DNA of 27,437 nt from WLWS01 sp964639535 (GTDB lineage Bacteria; Pseudomonadota; Gammaproteobacteria; Eutrophobiales; Eutrophobiaceae): assembly GCA_964639535.1 (NCBI GenBank), contig CAZXDV010000011.1, positions 1 to 27,437 on the forward strand. Direction: 5' to 3'. Of the stretch, positions 8,909-18,334 are shown piece by piece (position 1 is the stretch's first letter; every line of letters starts with the position of its first letter). The notes under the pieces were generated by a model. That model did no database searches and was not told the origin of the DNA. It saw only the letters and a program-made list of their open reading frames with translations. The position numbers and the translations under genes are program-made.

Positions 8909-9646
8909 ATGCTGAAAGTTGCTGTTGTTACGATATTCCCGGATATGTTTTCTGCAGTCACAGGCTTTGGCGTAGTAGGGAGGGCTGCTGACCAGGGATT
9001 GCTGGACCTGGCCCTGTTTAACCCGAGGGACTATACCCGGGATACTCACCGAACGGTCGACGATCGACCCTACGGCGGTGGACCTGGAATGGTTATGCGC
9101 TTCGAGCCACTGGCTGCTGCCATTGATGATGCGAAACGTGACAGGTCGACAGCGAAGGTTGTTTACCTTTCGCCACAGGGACGAAAGATCACCCAGGAAG
9201 ATCTAAATGTGGGCCAGGTTGACAGGGAACTGGTGCTGGTTTGTGGTCGTTATGAAGGTGTAGATGAGCGGCTGATTCAATCCAGGGTCGATGAAGAATG
9301 GTCCCTGGGTGACTATGTACTGAGCGGGGGTGAATTGCCCGCGATGGTTGTAATAGATGCCATGTGCAGGACCGTACCTGGCGTGCTGGGACATGAAGAA
9401 TCGGCAGAGCAGGATTCGTTTAGTGAAGGGTTGCTTGATCATCCGCACTATACCCGGCCAGAGGAAATTGATGGAGAGAAGGTGCCCGAGGTCTTGCTCG
9501 GTGGTAACCACGAGAAAATTAAAGAGTGGCGAATGATGCAGTCGCTTGGTCGTACGATGGGCAGGCGACCGGATTTGTTGGAAAAGCTGGAGTTGGATGA
9601 AAATCAGCAACGTTTACTTGATGAGTATATTAACGGGGCTGAATAA
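8909..9646 (+). CDS. trmD: tRNA (guanine-37-N1)-methyltransferase
   Basis: 245-residue SPOUT-class methyltransferase that makes m1G37 in tRNAs and prevents frameshifting. Seen are VVTIFPDMF at the N terminus, DDRPYGGGPGM (about 51-61), the knot segments VCGRYEGVDER and SLGDYVLSGGELPAM that bind S-adenosylmethionine, and the C-terminal tRNA-binding part with HPHYTRP. All core motifs are intact. Its ATG abuts the rimM stop with no spacer. Confidence 0.98.
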   Translation: MLKVAVVTIFPDMFSAVTGFGVVGRAADQGLLDLALFNPRDYTRDTHRTVDDRPYGGGPGMVMRFEPLAAAIDDAKRDRSTAKVVYLSPQGRKITQEDLNVGQVDRELVLVCGRYEGVDERLIQSRVDEEWSLGDYVLSGGELPAMVVIDAMCRTVPGVLGHEESAEQDSFSEGLLDHPHYTRPEEIDGEKVPEVLLGGNHEKIKEWRMMQSLGRTMGRRPDLLEKLELDENQQRLLDEYINGAE

Positions 9647-9684
9647 AAAGCGAATTAATTGAGAAATTTTTTGGAGTTTTAGAC

Positions 9685-10044
9685 ATGAGCAACATAATTG
9701 AGCAACTTGAAGCGGAACAAATGAACAAGGACATCCCGGAATTTGGTCCCGGCGATACCGTGACGGTTCAGGTTAAAGTCAAGGACGGCGAAAGGGAGCG
9801 CTTGCAGGCATTTGAAGGGGTTGTTATTGCCAAGCGAAATCGCGGGTTGAATTCGTCATTCACGGTGAGAAAAATTTCCTACGGTGAAGGCGTTGAGCGT
9901 GTGTTCCAGACTTACAGCCCGATTGTTGCCGAGATTAAAGTCAAGCGCCGTGGTGATGTACGCCAGGCCAAGCTTTATCATATGCGTGAACTGCGTGGAA
10001 AAGCAGCCAGGATCAAGGAAAAACTCAATACCTCTTCAAAGTAG
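9685..10044 (+). CDS. rplS: 50S ribosomal protein L19
   Basis: 119 residues of normal length. The sequence shows the family layout: IPEFGPGDTVTVQVKVKDG, FEGVVIAKRNRGLNSSFTVRK, SPIVAEIKVKRRGDVR and AKLYHMRELRGKAARIKEK. A GGAG at about 9671-9674 serves as ribosome-binding site. It is the last gene of the operon and is followed by a strong hairpin at 10075-10107. Confidence 0.98.
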   Translation: MSNIIEQLEAEQMNKDIPEFGPGDTVTVQVKVKDGERERLQAFEGVVIAKRNRGLNSSFTVRKISYGEGVERVFQTYSPIVAEIKVKRRGDVRQAKLYHMRELRGKAARIKEKLNTSSK

Positions 10045-10074
10045 TACCCCGCACAAGAACTGAATTCTTCCAGC

Positions 10075-10118
10075 CAGGGTGAGAATGGACAAAACATTCT
10101 CACCCTGCATCACGTTTT
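10075..10118 (+). terminator. Hairpin terminator after rplS
   Basis: A perfect 13-bp stem (left arm 10075-10087, right arm 10095-10107, CAGGGTGAGAATG in the left arm) encloses a 7-nt loop, 31 bp after the rplS stop. The following bases include a short TTTT (10115-10118) rather than a long T tract. It probably ends the rpsP-rimM-trmD-rplS transcript. Confidence 0.8.
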
Positions 10119-10184
10119 ATCCTGTTTCGAGATTGTCCTAGAATACTGGCATGACACCGTTTCTGATCGTGCCAGGTAACTGCC

Positions 10185-11081
10185 GTGGCTAAGGAGGTAG
10201 CTAGCGTAGCGGTAATTGATCGCTTCCTTGATGCGCTATGGATGGAGCGTGGTCTAAGCCAAAATACCCTGCAGGCTTATCGCAGCGATCTTTATGCTTT
10301 TTCAAAATGGTTATCTGCTAACTCCCGCAGGATCGAGGCGGCCCAGAATAGTGACGTACTACGGTACCTGGCAGAGCAGGGGACGCGTTCGGCCCGCACT
10401 TCTGCCAGACGTCTTTCCAGCCTGAGAAGGTTTTATGAATACCTGCTACGTGAAGGTGAGATCTCTTCCGACCCGGTTGTAGACATTGAGTCTCCAAGAA
10501 TAGGAAGACCCTTGCCGAAGTCTTTGACAGAAGCAGAAGTGGAGCTGTTAATTGCAGCACCGGATACAAACTCGGCAAGGGGGGCGCGCGACCGGGCAAT
10601 GTTGGAAGTGCTATATGCAACCGGCTTACGCGTATCAGAACTTGTTTCGCTAAAAATCACCCAGGTTAACCTGCGCCAGGGAGTGATTCGGGTTTTTGGC
10701 AAGGGAAACAAGGAACGGCTGGTGCCACTGGGCGAAGAAGCTGTCGCCTGGCTCGAGGCATTTTTTCAGGATGGTCGAAAAAGCCTGTTGAAGCAGGGTA
10801 ATAGTGATGTAGTTTTTCCGAGTAACCGTGGGCGGCAAATGACGCGGCAAACATTCTGGTACGCAATAAAGAATTACTCCATCAAGGCTGGTATCAATAA
10901 GGAACTGTCTCCCCACGTTCTTCGACATGCCTTTGCGACGCACCTGTTAAACAATGGCGCGGATCTCAGGGTTGTACAAATGCTACTGGGTCACAGCGAT
11001 ATTTCGACAACCCAGATATATACACATATCGCCAGGGAAAGGCTAAAAGAATTGCATAGTGAGCATCACCCGCGCGGCTAA
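10185..11081 (+). CDS. xerD: Site-specific tyrosine recombinase XerD
   Basis: 298-residue recombinase that with XerC resolves chromosome dimers at dif. The N-terminal SAM-like core-binding domain (FLDALWMERGLSQNTL) is followed by the catalytic domain with all active residues: R149 (ATGLRVSEL), K173 (GKGNKER), H244 and R247 (HVLRHAFATHLL), H270 (LGHSDIS) and nucleophile Y279. These positions are nearly identical to E. coli XerD. XerD rather than XerC is favoured by length, the FLDALW start and dsbC downstream. The start is GTG 10185. An AAGGAGGT lies inside the frame just after it, with no in-frame ATG, GTG or TTG at proper spacing, so it is probably incidental. Confidence 0.95.
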   Translation: MAKEVASVAVIDRFLDALWMERGLSQNTLQAYRSDLYAFSKWLSANSRRIEAAQNSDVLRYLAEQGTRSARTSARRLSSLRRFYEYLLREGEISSDPVVDIESPRIGRPLPKSLTEAEVELLIAAPDTNSARGARDRAMLEVLYATGLRVSELVSLKITQVNLRQGVIRVFGKGNKERLVPLGEEAVAWLEAFFQDGRKSLLKQGNSDVVFPSNRGRQMTRQTFWYAIKNYSIKAGINKELSPHVLRHAFATHLLNNGADLRVVQMLLGHSDISTTQIYTHIARERLKELHSEHHPRG

Positions 11082-11088
11082 GTGCTGG

Positions 11089-12894
11089 CTAGTGACTTTC
11101 AGGGGGCAAAACTGCATATATTTCTTCAAGGGTGGTTAGCCCGTCGGCAATTTTTTGAGCAGCGCTGATATTCAAACTTCTCATTCCCTGCTGCAGGGCT
11201 ATTTTCCTGTATTCATCAAGGTCGGTAGTGTTGTTAATGACCTGGCGCATGGCAGAGTCAATGCTCAATGCTTCATAAATACCAATTCGGCCGAGATACC
11301 CGGTATGCCTGCATTCATCACAGCCTACTGCCTTGAAGGTATTTTGAGGGAGTTTTATCCGGGCCGGGCTGACGAACTTATTCCAGGCGCTCTCATCTAT
11401 CTTTTCCTCGATCTTGCAATGCGGGCAGAGAACACGAACCAGCCGTTGCGCGAGGACACCAAGCAAGGTTGCGCCTACAAGGTACGGTTGTGCACCAATG
11501 TCTATCAGACGTGATATGGTCGCCGGCGCACTATTGGTGTGAAGGCTGGATAACACCAGGTGCCCGGTGAGAGAAGCCTGGATAGCAATTTCCGCGGTTT
11601 CCCGGTCTCGAATCTCTCCCACCATTATGATGTCCGGATCCTGCCTCAGTAGCGTGCGTACCCCTGAAGCGAAAGTGACATCAATACCTGGCTGCACCTG
11701 CATCTGGTTGAACTGTGGGTCAACCAGTTCGATTGGGTCCTCGATCGTGCAAACATTCAGTTCGGGGCGGGCTAATTGTTTTAAAGCTGAATAAAGTGTG
11801 GTGGTTTTTCCTGAGCCGGTCGGGCCTGTTACCAGGATGATGCCATGTGGATTTTCGACCATGGACTCCCAGATTTGCCGTTCATGTTTGCTGAATCCAA
11901 GATCAGCGAAACTTTTCATTAACATTTCGGGGTCAAAAATCCTCAGCACAAGTTTCTCGCCGAATGTGGTGGGCATGGTCGACAAGCGCATTTCGACTTC
12001 GTTTCCACTCGGCGTTTTTGTTTTCACCCTGCCGTCCTGGGGCCGTCGTTTATCCGTAACGTCCATCCTGCCCAGGGATTTGAGACGACTCGTAATTGCC
12101 CCCATGAGCTTGATGGGAAATTCATGAACAAGGTGTAATACGCCGTCAATCCTGAAGCGAACTTTACCCTTGTCGCGCCTTGGCTCCAGGTGAATATCGC
12201 TTGCACGTTGTTCGAAAGCAAACTGCAGCAGCCAGTCAACGAGACTGACCACGTGCCTGTCATCGGCATCGGGCTCACCGACTTTGCCCACTTCCACAAG
12301 TTGTTCGAAATTGTGGAGCTGGCTAATGGAGGCTTCCGCACTTTCTGATTCTGCTCCCAGCATTGAGCGACTCAGTCCGTAGAACTCAACAAGGTAACGA
12401 TCCAGGTCCTGGGGATTAATCACGACTCTTTTAATCCTGAGCTTGGTTATGCGGGCCAACTCGCTTTCCCAGCCACTGACATAGGGTTGGCAGGTGCCAA
12501 CCGTCAGTTCTTTCTCGGTGACGAGCAATGGCAATATTTTCAGCTTGGCAGCATATGCCTGGGAAACCACGCTGGTAATCTTTGCAACATCGACCTTGAG
12601 CGGGTCAATACGAAAATAGTCCTGTGAGGAAGACTCGGCAAGCCACCTGGTGAGCCTTTCAAGAGTCAGGGGGAATGAAGGCCTGGTGTTGCTCTGCCAG
12701 CCCTGGTCGGCAATGATGACCAGCGGATGCTCAGGCTCTTCCTCTGCATTTTGCAAGCGGGATTTCAGCTGGGCCGAATGCTGTTCACTGATCAATCCAT
12801 CTGACTCGAGGCCACGCAGAACAAAGCCCAGTGAGAGGCTTCCGTCGCTATTGGTGTTTATGGCAGTATTCATGCTGGAATATTGAACAGACAA
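11089..12894 (-). CDS. Orphan GspE/PilB-family secretion ATPase
   Basis: 601-residue cytoplasmic hexameric ATPase of the type II secretion/type IV pilus family. It has an N-terminal MshEN-like region (about 20-180), then the ATPase core: Walker A GPTGSGKTTT (357-366), Asp box IEDPIE (384-389), Walker B DPDIIMVGEIRD (419-430), His box ending SLHTN (454) and a four-Cys zinc site (C490, C493, C525, C528). All motifs are intact, so it should be active. No secretin, pseudopilin or platform gene is nearby, so the partner system is unknown. The first start is TTG 12894; ATG 12873 is a good alternative. It lies between xerD and dsbC, on the opposite strand. Confidence 0.92.
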   Translation of the reverse strand: MSVQYSSMNTAINTNSDGSLSLGFVLRGLESDGLISEQHSAQLKSRLQNAEEEPEHPLVIIADQGWQSNTRPSFPLTLERLTRWLAESSSQDYFRIDPLKVDVAKITSVVSQAYAAKLKILPLLVTEKELTVGTCQPYVSGWESELARITKLRIKRVVINPQDLDRYLVEFYGLSRSMLGAESESAEASISQLHNFEQLVEVGKVGEPDADDRHVVSLVDWLLQFAFEQRASDIHLEPRRDKGKVRFRIDGVLHLVHEFPIKLMGAITSRLKSLGRMDVTDKRRPQDGRVKTKTPSGNEVEMRLSTMPTTFGEKLVLRIFDPEMLMKSFADLGFSKHERQIWESMVENPHGIILVTGPTGSGKTTTLYSALKQLARPELNVCTIEDPIELVDPQFNQMQVQPGIDVTFASGVRTLLRQDPDIIMVGEIRDRETAEIAIQASLTGHLVLSSLHTNSAPATISRLIDIGAQPYLVGATLLGVLAQRLVRVLCPHCKIEEKIDESAWNKFVSPARIKLPQNTFKAVGCDECRHTGYLGRIGIYEALSIDSAMRQVINNTTDLDEYRKIALQQGMRSLNISAAQKIADGLTTLEEIYAVLPPESH

Positions 12895-12992
12895 GCCTGA
12901 TTGCTGTCTGATACCATAGTTTTAATTTGACACAAAGACAATCAATTATGTCAGCTACAGGGCCTAAACCATTAATTGCAAAGGTAGAAAAC

Positions 12993-13706
12993 ATGCGTCT
13001 TATCCTCCTGATGATGTTCACACTGGTGTTACCCCATGCGACCTCCACTGCCGAGGAAGCACCGGAACAGAGAATTACAGCTGCTATCGAAAATACCCTT
13101 CCGGATGTGGATATCACGAGCATTAAGATGTCACCGATACCTGGTGTCTACGAGGTGCTAATCGGGCCTGAAATTGTCTATGCGAGCGAGGACGGCAGGT
13201 ACATACTGCAAGGCGACCTGATTGATTTAAGCCAGAGACGTAATCGTAGCGAGGAACTACGTTCATCAATTCGCAGCGACATGCTTGGAGAAATTTCCCC
13301 GGCGGAATTTATTGAATTCTCCCCGGAGAAACCCAAGCATACGATTTTTGTTTTTACTGACATAGATTGTGGTTATTGCAGAAGATTGCACCAGGACATG
13401 CCCAAATTAAACCGCCTCGGTATTGCCGTCAGGTATCTCGGGTTTCCAAGAGCAGGACTGGGGTCAACAACACATAAGCAAATGGAATCTGTGTGGTGTT
13501 CAGAAAATCCAGCCAGGGCGATGAATGAAGCAAAGCAGGGAATGAAGGTCTCTGAAAAATCCTGCGAAAATCCAGTGGCCAGGCATTTTGAACTGGGACG
13601 AAGTATCGGAGTAAGAGGCACCCCGGCCATATATACGCAGCGAGGTGAACATTTGTCCGGTTACCTTCCTCCGGATAAATTAATCCAGGCGCTCAACGAT
13701 CAGTAG
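12993..13706 (+). CDS. dsbC: Thiol:disulfide interchange protein DsbC
   Basis: Periplasmic homodimeric disulfide isomerase. With ATG 12993 the protein has 237 residues and a clean signal peptide (MRLILLMMFTLVLPHATSTA); AAGGT lies upstream at suitable spacing. Longer in-frame starts at 12927 or 12948 would bury the signal peptide. An N-terminal dimerisation domain is followed by a thioredoxin fold with active site CGYC (126-129) in FTDIDCGYCRRLH, a structural pair C169/C191, and the cis-Pro loop GTPAIY. It could repair disulfide-rich periplasmic enzymes such as the Cys-rich XoxF of this window. The 3' end overlaps the convergent DUF3108 gene by 7 bp. Confidence 0.95.
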   Translation: MRLILLMMFTLVLPHATSTAEEAPEQRITAAIENTLPDVDITSIKMSPIPGVYEVLIGPEIVYASEDGRYILQGDLIDLSQRRNRSEELRSSIRSDMLGEISPAEFIEFSPEKPKHTIFVFTDIDCGYCRRLHQDMPKLNRLGIAVRYLGFPRAGLGSTTHKQMESVWCSENPARAMNEAKQGMKVSEKSCENPVARHFELGRSIGVRGTPAIYTQRGEHLSGYLPPDKLIQALNDQ

Positions 13707-14425
13707 GCAATTCCATCAAGCGACTTGATGAGGGCAGTCGTAATCCTGCCGTCTTTTTCTACGTTTTCAACTTTTACCGGCAAGAATTCAAGTTTCTTTG
13801 CACACCACAGAGTGCTTTTGCGCCTGCTGTTGGGCTTGTGTCTTTCGAGCTTCACCGTGTCAAGCTTGCCAAGTGGGGTGGAGAGTGTTTCTTCTCCGAG
13901 GATTTCAAAATTGTAATCCTTTATTTTCCCACCATCGGCAATTGTATATCTCAAATTTTCACGTCCATCCTGCAGGTCGTACATAATGGCCAGCTGGTAG
14001 AGCAATTTGTCCATTACATTAGGTGTTGTTGGCATTTTCCACGACTTGCCATTGACTGAATTGGTAATGCGCTTGTTTTCCCAGTCAAACTTGATATTTA
14101 CCAATCTCTCCTTTTTGCCGCCACTGTGAGAATAATAATAATCTCTTGGGATCATGCGCCGGTCGCTGAGGGTCCAGTTGCTGGTTTCGACAAAACGGTC
14201 CTTGCGAAATATTGATATCAGTCCTGTTGTCCTGGTTTCAGAATGATAGCGGTATGCACCATCTTCAAGCTGGGTAAATTGCCGGGTCATCCTGGCAACT
14301 CTCGCGCCTTTCATATGAATCGTGTAATTAGCCTCAAACATACGGGGAGTGAAACTGGCTTCGCCGAGGCTGACGCCCGGCACAAGCAAGCCGAGCAGGG
14401 CTGTATAGATGTAATACCTGAACAT
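13700..14425 (-). CDS. DUF3108 domain-containing periplasmic protein
   Basis: 241 residues with an N-terminal signal peptide (cleavage near SLG-EA). The body matches what is known of DUF3108 proteins: FEANYTIHMKGARVARM at the start, SETRTTGLISIFRKDRFVE, then LLYQLAIMYDL, TPLGKLDTVKLER, and LWCAKKLEFLPVKVE near the end. The role is unknown; members are secreted beta-rich proteins of proteobacteria. It is divergent from hldE, with about 85 bp between the starts. Confidence 0.87.
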   Translation of the reverse strand: MFRYYIYTALLGLLVPGVSLGEASFTPRMFEANYTIHMKGARVARMTRQFTQLEDGAYRYHSETRTTGLISIFRKDRFVETSNWTLSDRRMIPRDYYYSHSGGKKERLVNIKFDWENKRITNSVNGKSWKMPTTPNVMDKLLYQLAIMYDLQDGRENLRYTIADGGKIKDYNFEILGEETLSTPLGKLDTVKLERHKPNSRRKSTLWCAKKLEFLPVKVENVEKDGRITTALIKSLDGIAY

Positions 14426-14510
14426 TCTAAGTACTATGACAGTAAGCCTATGTTAAAATTCACTTTTTCTGAAATGCCATGATTTAGAACCAGGCTAAAA
14501 TGCTTCGACT

Positions 14511-15962
14511 ATGACTCACAGATTCAACGCTTCATCAGCAGTTAAGATACTTGTTGTTGGCGACATCATACTTGATCGCTATGTACATGGGGATACTACC
14601 CGTATTTCGCCTGAAGCTCCCGTGCCAGTGGTGAAAGTCAACAGGGTGGAAGAGCGTCCGGGAGGTGCGGCCAATGTTGCCATGAACATAGCCAGCCTGG
14701 GTTTGCAGGTGGAGTTACTGGGAATTACCGGTAAAGATGAATCGGCGGATATTCTTGAAAAGCAGGTTAACAGCAATGCTGTTGCCAGCAACCTGGTGAG
14801 ATGCGAAGGATTTCCTACCGTGACCAAGCTCCGTGTGCTCAGTCAAAACCAGCAGTTATTGAGGCTTGACTATGAATCTTCGCTTGCACCGGCGGTAGCC
14901 GAGGAGGTCCAGGCGCAGTACGCCAGGTTACTTTCAGACGTACAGCTGGTTGTCATTTCCGACTATGCCAAGGGTAGCCTGCAATCCCTGGAAACCATGG
15001 TGAAGGCCGCCCGGGAAAGACAGATCCCCGTCCTGGTGGATCCAAAGGGCTCAGACTTTTCCAGGTATCGACAGGCAACAGTATTAACCCCAAACCTGAA
15101 TGAGTTTCTCGCTGTTGTCGGTGATTGCGATGATGAGAGCGAATTCGATTCAAAAGCGCTCGAGCTCTGTAAAGAACTGGAGCTTGACGCATTGCTGGTA
15201 ACCCGTGGTAGCGAGGGTATGACTCTATATACAGCCGAAGAGGGCAAATTACTCCATGAACCAGCGCTCGCGCATGAAGTTTTTGATGTCACGGGGGCAG
15301 GTGATAGCGTCATTGGTGTGCTTGCAGCTTCACTTGTTTCATCACATAGCCTGGAAGAAGCGGTGGTATTCGCCAATACCGCTGCGGGACTTGTCGTGGA
15401 AAAACTTGGTGCAGCCAGTGTATCCACGGAAGAGCTCAATGCGGCACTTGCGAACAGGATTAGCAAGCCAGGGAGAAGTGGTGTCTATCCAGCTTCGAAT
15501 CTTGTAGATATTGTCCAGGCCGAACAGGAAAAAGGGGCAACTGTTGTGATGACCAACGGATGTTTTGATGTGCTTCATGCAGGACACGTGGATTACCTGG
15601 AAAAGGCCCGGCAGCACGGTGACTACCTGCTTGTAGCAGTCAATGACGATGCTTCGGTTGAACGATTAAAAGGGAAAGGGCGCCCGGTTAATTCCCTGGA
15701 GAACAGGATGAAGGTGCTGTCCGCACTCGCTTCAACTGACTGGATCTGCAGCTTTAGTGAGGATACTCCGGCGAAACTGATTCAAGAAATATGTCCTGAC
15801 GTGCTGGTTAAGGGTGCGGACTATGAAGAGCATGAAATCGTCGGTGCTGATTTTGTTAAAGCCAGGGGCGGAAGGGTAGAACGCATCGCGATTGAGATAG
15901 ATCAATCAAGCAGTGAAATTATAAAGAATCTCAAACGTTCAAAAATGGATTCTAAAGAATGA
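14511..15962 (+). CDS. hldE: Bifunctional heptose-7-phosphate kinase / heptose-1-phosphate adenylyltransferase
   Basis: 483-residue cytoplasmic fusion enzyme catalysing two steps toward ADP-heptose for the LPS inner core. Residues 1 to about 320 form a ribokinase-fold kinase with GGAANVAMN (51-59) and DVTGAGDS (259-266, base D265). Residues about 343-483 form the nucleotidyltransferase with TNGCFDVLHAGH (348-359; HxGH 356-359). Both halves are complete. The stop overlaps the hldD ATG (ATGA), so the two are co-translated. Confidence 0.97.
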   Translation: MTHRFNASSAVKILVVGDIILDRYVHGDTTRISPEAPVPVVKVNRVEERPGGAANVAMNIASLGLQVELLGITGKDESADILEKQVNSNAVASNLVRCEGFPTVTKLRVLSQNQQLLRLDYESSLAPAVAEEVQAQYARLLSDVQLVVISDYAKGSLQSLETMVKAARERQIPVLVDPKGSDFSRYRQATVLTPNLNEFLAVVGDCDDESEFDSKALELCKELELDALLVTRGSEGMTLYTAEEGKLLHEPALAHEVFDVTGAGDSVIGVLAASLVSSHSLEEAVVFANTAAGLVVEKLGAASVSTEELNAALANRISKPGRSGVYPASNLVDIVQAEQEKGATVVMTNGCFDVLHAGHVDYLEKARQHGDYLLVAVNDDASVERLKGKGRPVNSLENRMKVLSALASTDWICSFSEDTPAKLIQEICPDVLVKGADYEEHEIVGADFVKARGGRVERIAIEIDQSSSEIIKNLKRSKMDSKE

Positions 15963-16915
15963 TTATCGTAACCGGGGGCGCCGGGTTTATTGGCAGCAAC
16001 CTGGTAAAAGCCTTAAACCAGGAGGGCGAGCGAGAAATTATTGTTGTTGACGATGTTGACGCCGCTGGTAACCCGGTTAACCTGGCGGATTGTTCATTCG
16101 TTGACCTGGTGGACAAGGCGGCATATTTAGACCTGGTGAAAAACGGGAATGGTGTCAAAGGAACCCGGTATGTTTTTCACCAGGGGGCCTGCTCTGACAC
16201 AACAGAACAGGACGGCAAGTACATGATGGAGAATAACTATGCTTACTCAAAAGCATTGTTTCATCACTGCGTCGACAATCAAATTCCATTCATCTATGCC
16301 TCAAGTGCAGCGATCTATGGCGGTGCTGAAGAGTTTGCCGAGCGACCGGCTAACGAAACACCATTGAACATTTACGCCCGTTCCAAGTTTCTTTTTGACA
16401 ACTACGCGAGGTATTTTCTCGGCCGGCTCAATTCCCAGGTTGTGGGCCTGAGGTACTTTAACGTATATGGACCGAGGGAGTCTCACAAGGGCCACATGGC
16501 CAGCGTCGCGTACCATGTTTTTCAGCAGCTGGATAATGAAGGGCGAGCGCGATTATTCAAGGGGACAGGGGGCTTTGGCGATGGTGAGCAAATGCGCGAC
16601 TTTGTGTACGTGGAGGATGCAGTTGCCCTGAATCTCTGGTTTATGAAGAACGAGAATGTGTCCGGTGTTTTTAATGTGGGCACGGGGCAGCCCAGGGCAT
16701 TTAATGATGTGGCCAACACGTTGATACAGCTTATGGGGTATGGAGAAATAGAGTACGTCGAGTTTCCTGAAAAACTAAAAGGTAAGTACCAGAGCTACAC
16801 GTGCGCTAACCTGGCGCAACTCAGGGAGAGTGGCTGTGACTACCAGTTCCATTCGCTGGAAAAGGGCCTGGAAAAATACCTGGGTTGGCTTTTGGAAGGG
16901 CACTCCCAGGGCTGA
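15959..16915 (+). CDS. hldD: ADP-L-glycero-D-manno-heptose 6-epimerase
   Basis: 318-residue short-chain dehydrogenase-fold epimerase making the final ADP-L,D-heptose. The Rossmann motif is GGAGFIGSN (6-14), the Ser motif ASSAAIYG is near 114-121, and the catalytic YxxxK is Y139/K143 (IYARSK). RYFNVYGPRE and the C-terminal VGTGQPRAFNDVA are also present. Length and motifs are normal. It overlaps hldE by 4 bp and precedes waaA by 19 bp. Confidence 0.97.
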   Translation: MIIVTGGAGFIGSNLVKALNQEGEREIIVVDDVDAAGNPVNLADCSFVDLVDKAAYLDLVKNGNGVKGTRYVFHQGACSDTTEQDGKYMMENNYAYSKALFHHCVDNQIPFIYASSAAIYGGAEEFAERPANETPLNIYARSKFLFDNYARYFLGRLNSQVVGLRYFNVYGPRESHKGHMASVAYHVFQQLDNEGRARLFKGTGGFGDGEQMRDFVYVEDAVALNLWFMKNENVSGVFNVGTGQPRAFNDVANTLIQLMGYGEIEYVEFPEKLKGKYQSYTCANLAQLRESGCDYQFHSLEKGLEKYLGWLLEGHSQG

Positions 16916-16934
16916 CGACACCAGGGGCTGCGGC

Positions 16935-18206
16935 TTGAGACAACTATATACGCTAATTCTTTGCATTCTTCTTCCCCTGTTCCTGCTTCGCCTGTTCTGG
17001 ATGAGCTTGCGGGTGCCTGGTTACCGCGAAAGATGGCTCGAAAGGCTGGGAAGGATTCCTGGCTATGGGAAGAACGAGAGGGTGATCTGGATACATGCGG
17101 TTTCAGTCGGCGAAGTGAAGGCGGCGGTCGAACTGATTAAATCTCTTCAAAAAGAGTTTCCTGAACACCGGGTTGTAGTATCTACCGTCACTCCAACAGG
17201 CAAAATGACGCTACAAAAAGAATTCCAGGAAGAAATAGGCCACTTTTACTTTCCTTATGATGTCCCGATATTCTTGAATCACATGCTGGATCAGCTGCGA
17301 CCGTCGGCGTGTATCGTGATGGAGACTGAAATCTGGCCCAACCTGTATCGTCTTTGTCATCAAAGAGAAATCCCCATCGTTATCGCCAATGCTCGTATTT
17401 CACCGGGTTCATTCAGGGGTTACAGGCGATTACCCAGCCTGGCAAGCCGGGCACTTGAATGTGTTGACCTTGTGCTAGCTCAAAGTGCCGGGGACGCGGA
17501 ACGCTATATTACCCTGGGGGCTTCAGCACGAAGAGTTGTTGTTCCAGGGAACCTGAAGTTCGATATATCCATTGAAAATAATGTAAGAACTCCATTTCAA
17601 GAAAATGTACAGAAGTTTATAGGTCCAAAGATCGCATGGATTGCCGCGAGCACCCATGAGAGGGAAGAAGATATTATTCTTGAAGCGCAGCGATGTATTT
17701 CCAGTAAAATAGCAGGCAGCCTGTTAATTATCGCGCCGAGACACCCGCAACGATTTGAAAAGGTTGCGGCACTTTGTATACGTAAGGGGTTTCGTTTGAA
17801 GAAGCTGAGCGGGATTGGCCAGGGCCAGGCAGATGAAGATACACAGGTGCTGCTCGTGGACAGCATCGGTGAACTAAACCAGCTATTTCCGCTCACCGCC
17901 CTGGCTTTCATAGGAGGGAGCCTTGTTGAGGCCGGCGGGCATAATATGCTTGAGCCCGCAGCACACGGTATTCCCGTTATCACGGGCCCACACTACGCAA
18001 ATTTCCTTGAGATTGGCAATTTAATGCTTCAGACCGGAGCATTGAAAGTGATCAACGACAGGCATGACCTTGTCTCGGTAGCCAGCGATTTACTCGCTGA
18101 CCCGCAAGCCCGGGAAAAAATGGGTAATAGCGGAAGGCAAATCCTGGAACAGCATTCCGGGGCGACGCAGAAAACAGTCGAGCATATAAAAACAGTGCTT
18201 CGATGA
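16935..18206 (+). CDS. waaA: 3-deoxy-D-manno-octulosonic acid (Kdo) transferase
   Basis: Inner-membrane-anchored glycosyltransferase that adds Kdo from CMP-Kdo to the lipid A precursor. I start it at TTG 16935, which gives the family N terminus (RQLYTLILCILLPLFLLRLFW, one membrane anchor) and 423 residues; AGGGG lies just upstream. The open frame back to 16830 would overlap hldD by 86 bp and is unlikely. Motifs include IHAVSVGEV with catalytic-type E60, METEIWPNL, APRHPQRFE and GGSLVEAGGHNMLEPAA. Together with hldE and hldD it forms an LPS-core operon. Confidence 0.95.
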   Translation: MRQLYTLILCILLPLFLLRLFWMSLRVPGYRERWLERLGRIPGYGKNERVIWIHAVSVGEVKAAVELIKSLQKEFPEHRVVVSTVTPTGKMTLQKEFQEEIGHFYFPYDVPIFLNHMLDQLRPSACIVMETEIWPNLYRLCHQREIPIVIANARISPGSFRGYRRLPSLASRALECVDLVLAQSAGDAERYITLGASARRVVVPGNLKFDISIENNVRTPFQENVQKFIGPKIAWIAASTHEREEDIILEAQRCISSKIAGSLLIIAPRHPQRFEKVAALCIRKGFRLKKLSGIGQGQADEDTQVLLVDSIGELNQLFPLTALAFIGGSLVEAGGHNMLEPAAHGIPVITGPHYANFLEIGNLMLQTGALKVINDRHDLVSVASDLLADPQAREKMGNSGRQILEQHSGATQKTVEHIKTVLR

Positions 18207-18334
18207 ACCTTTTTTCTCACTACCTGTCTGAAGCGTTTGTATTCAATTTTTAGCTGGAATACAGTATGTTCAATGCCTGTTATTTGGTAGCATAAATTGA
18301 TAATTAGAAACCTGGACCTGGAGTTAACGAGAAA

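Noticed and set aside
16830..16934. Longer N terminus for waaA
   Set aside because: It would overlap hldD by 86 bp and add a non-family extension; TTG 16935 gives the standard start.
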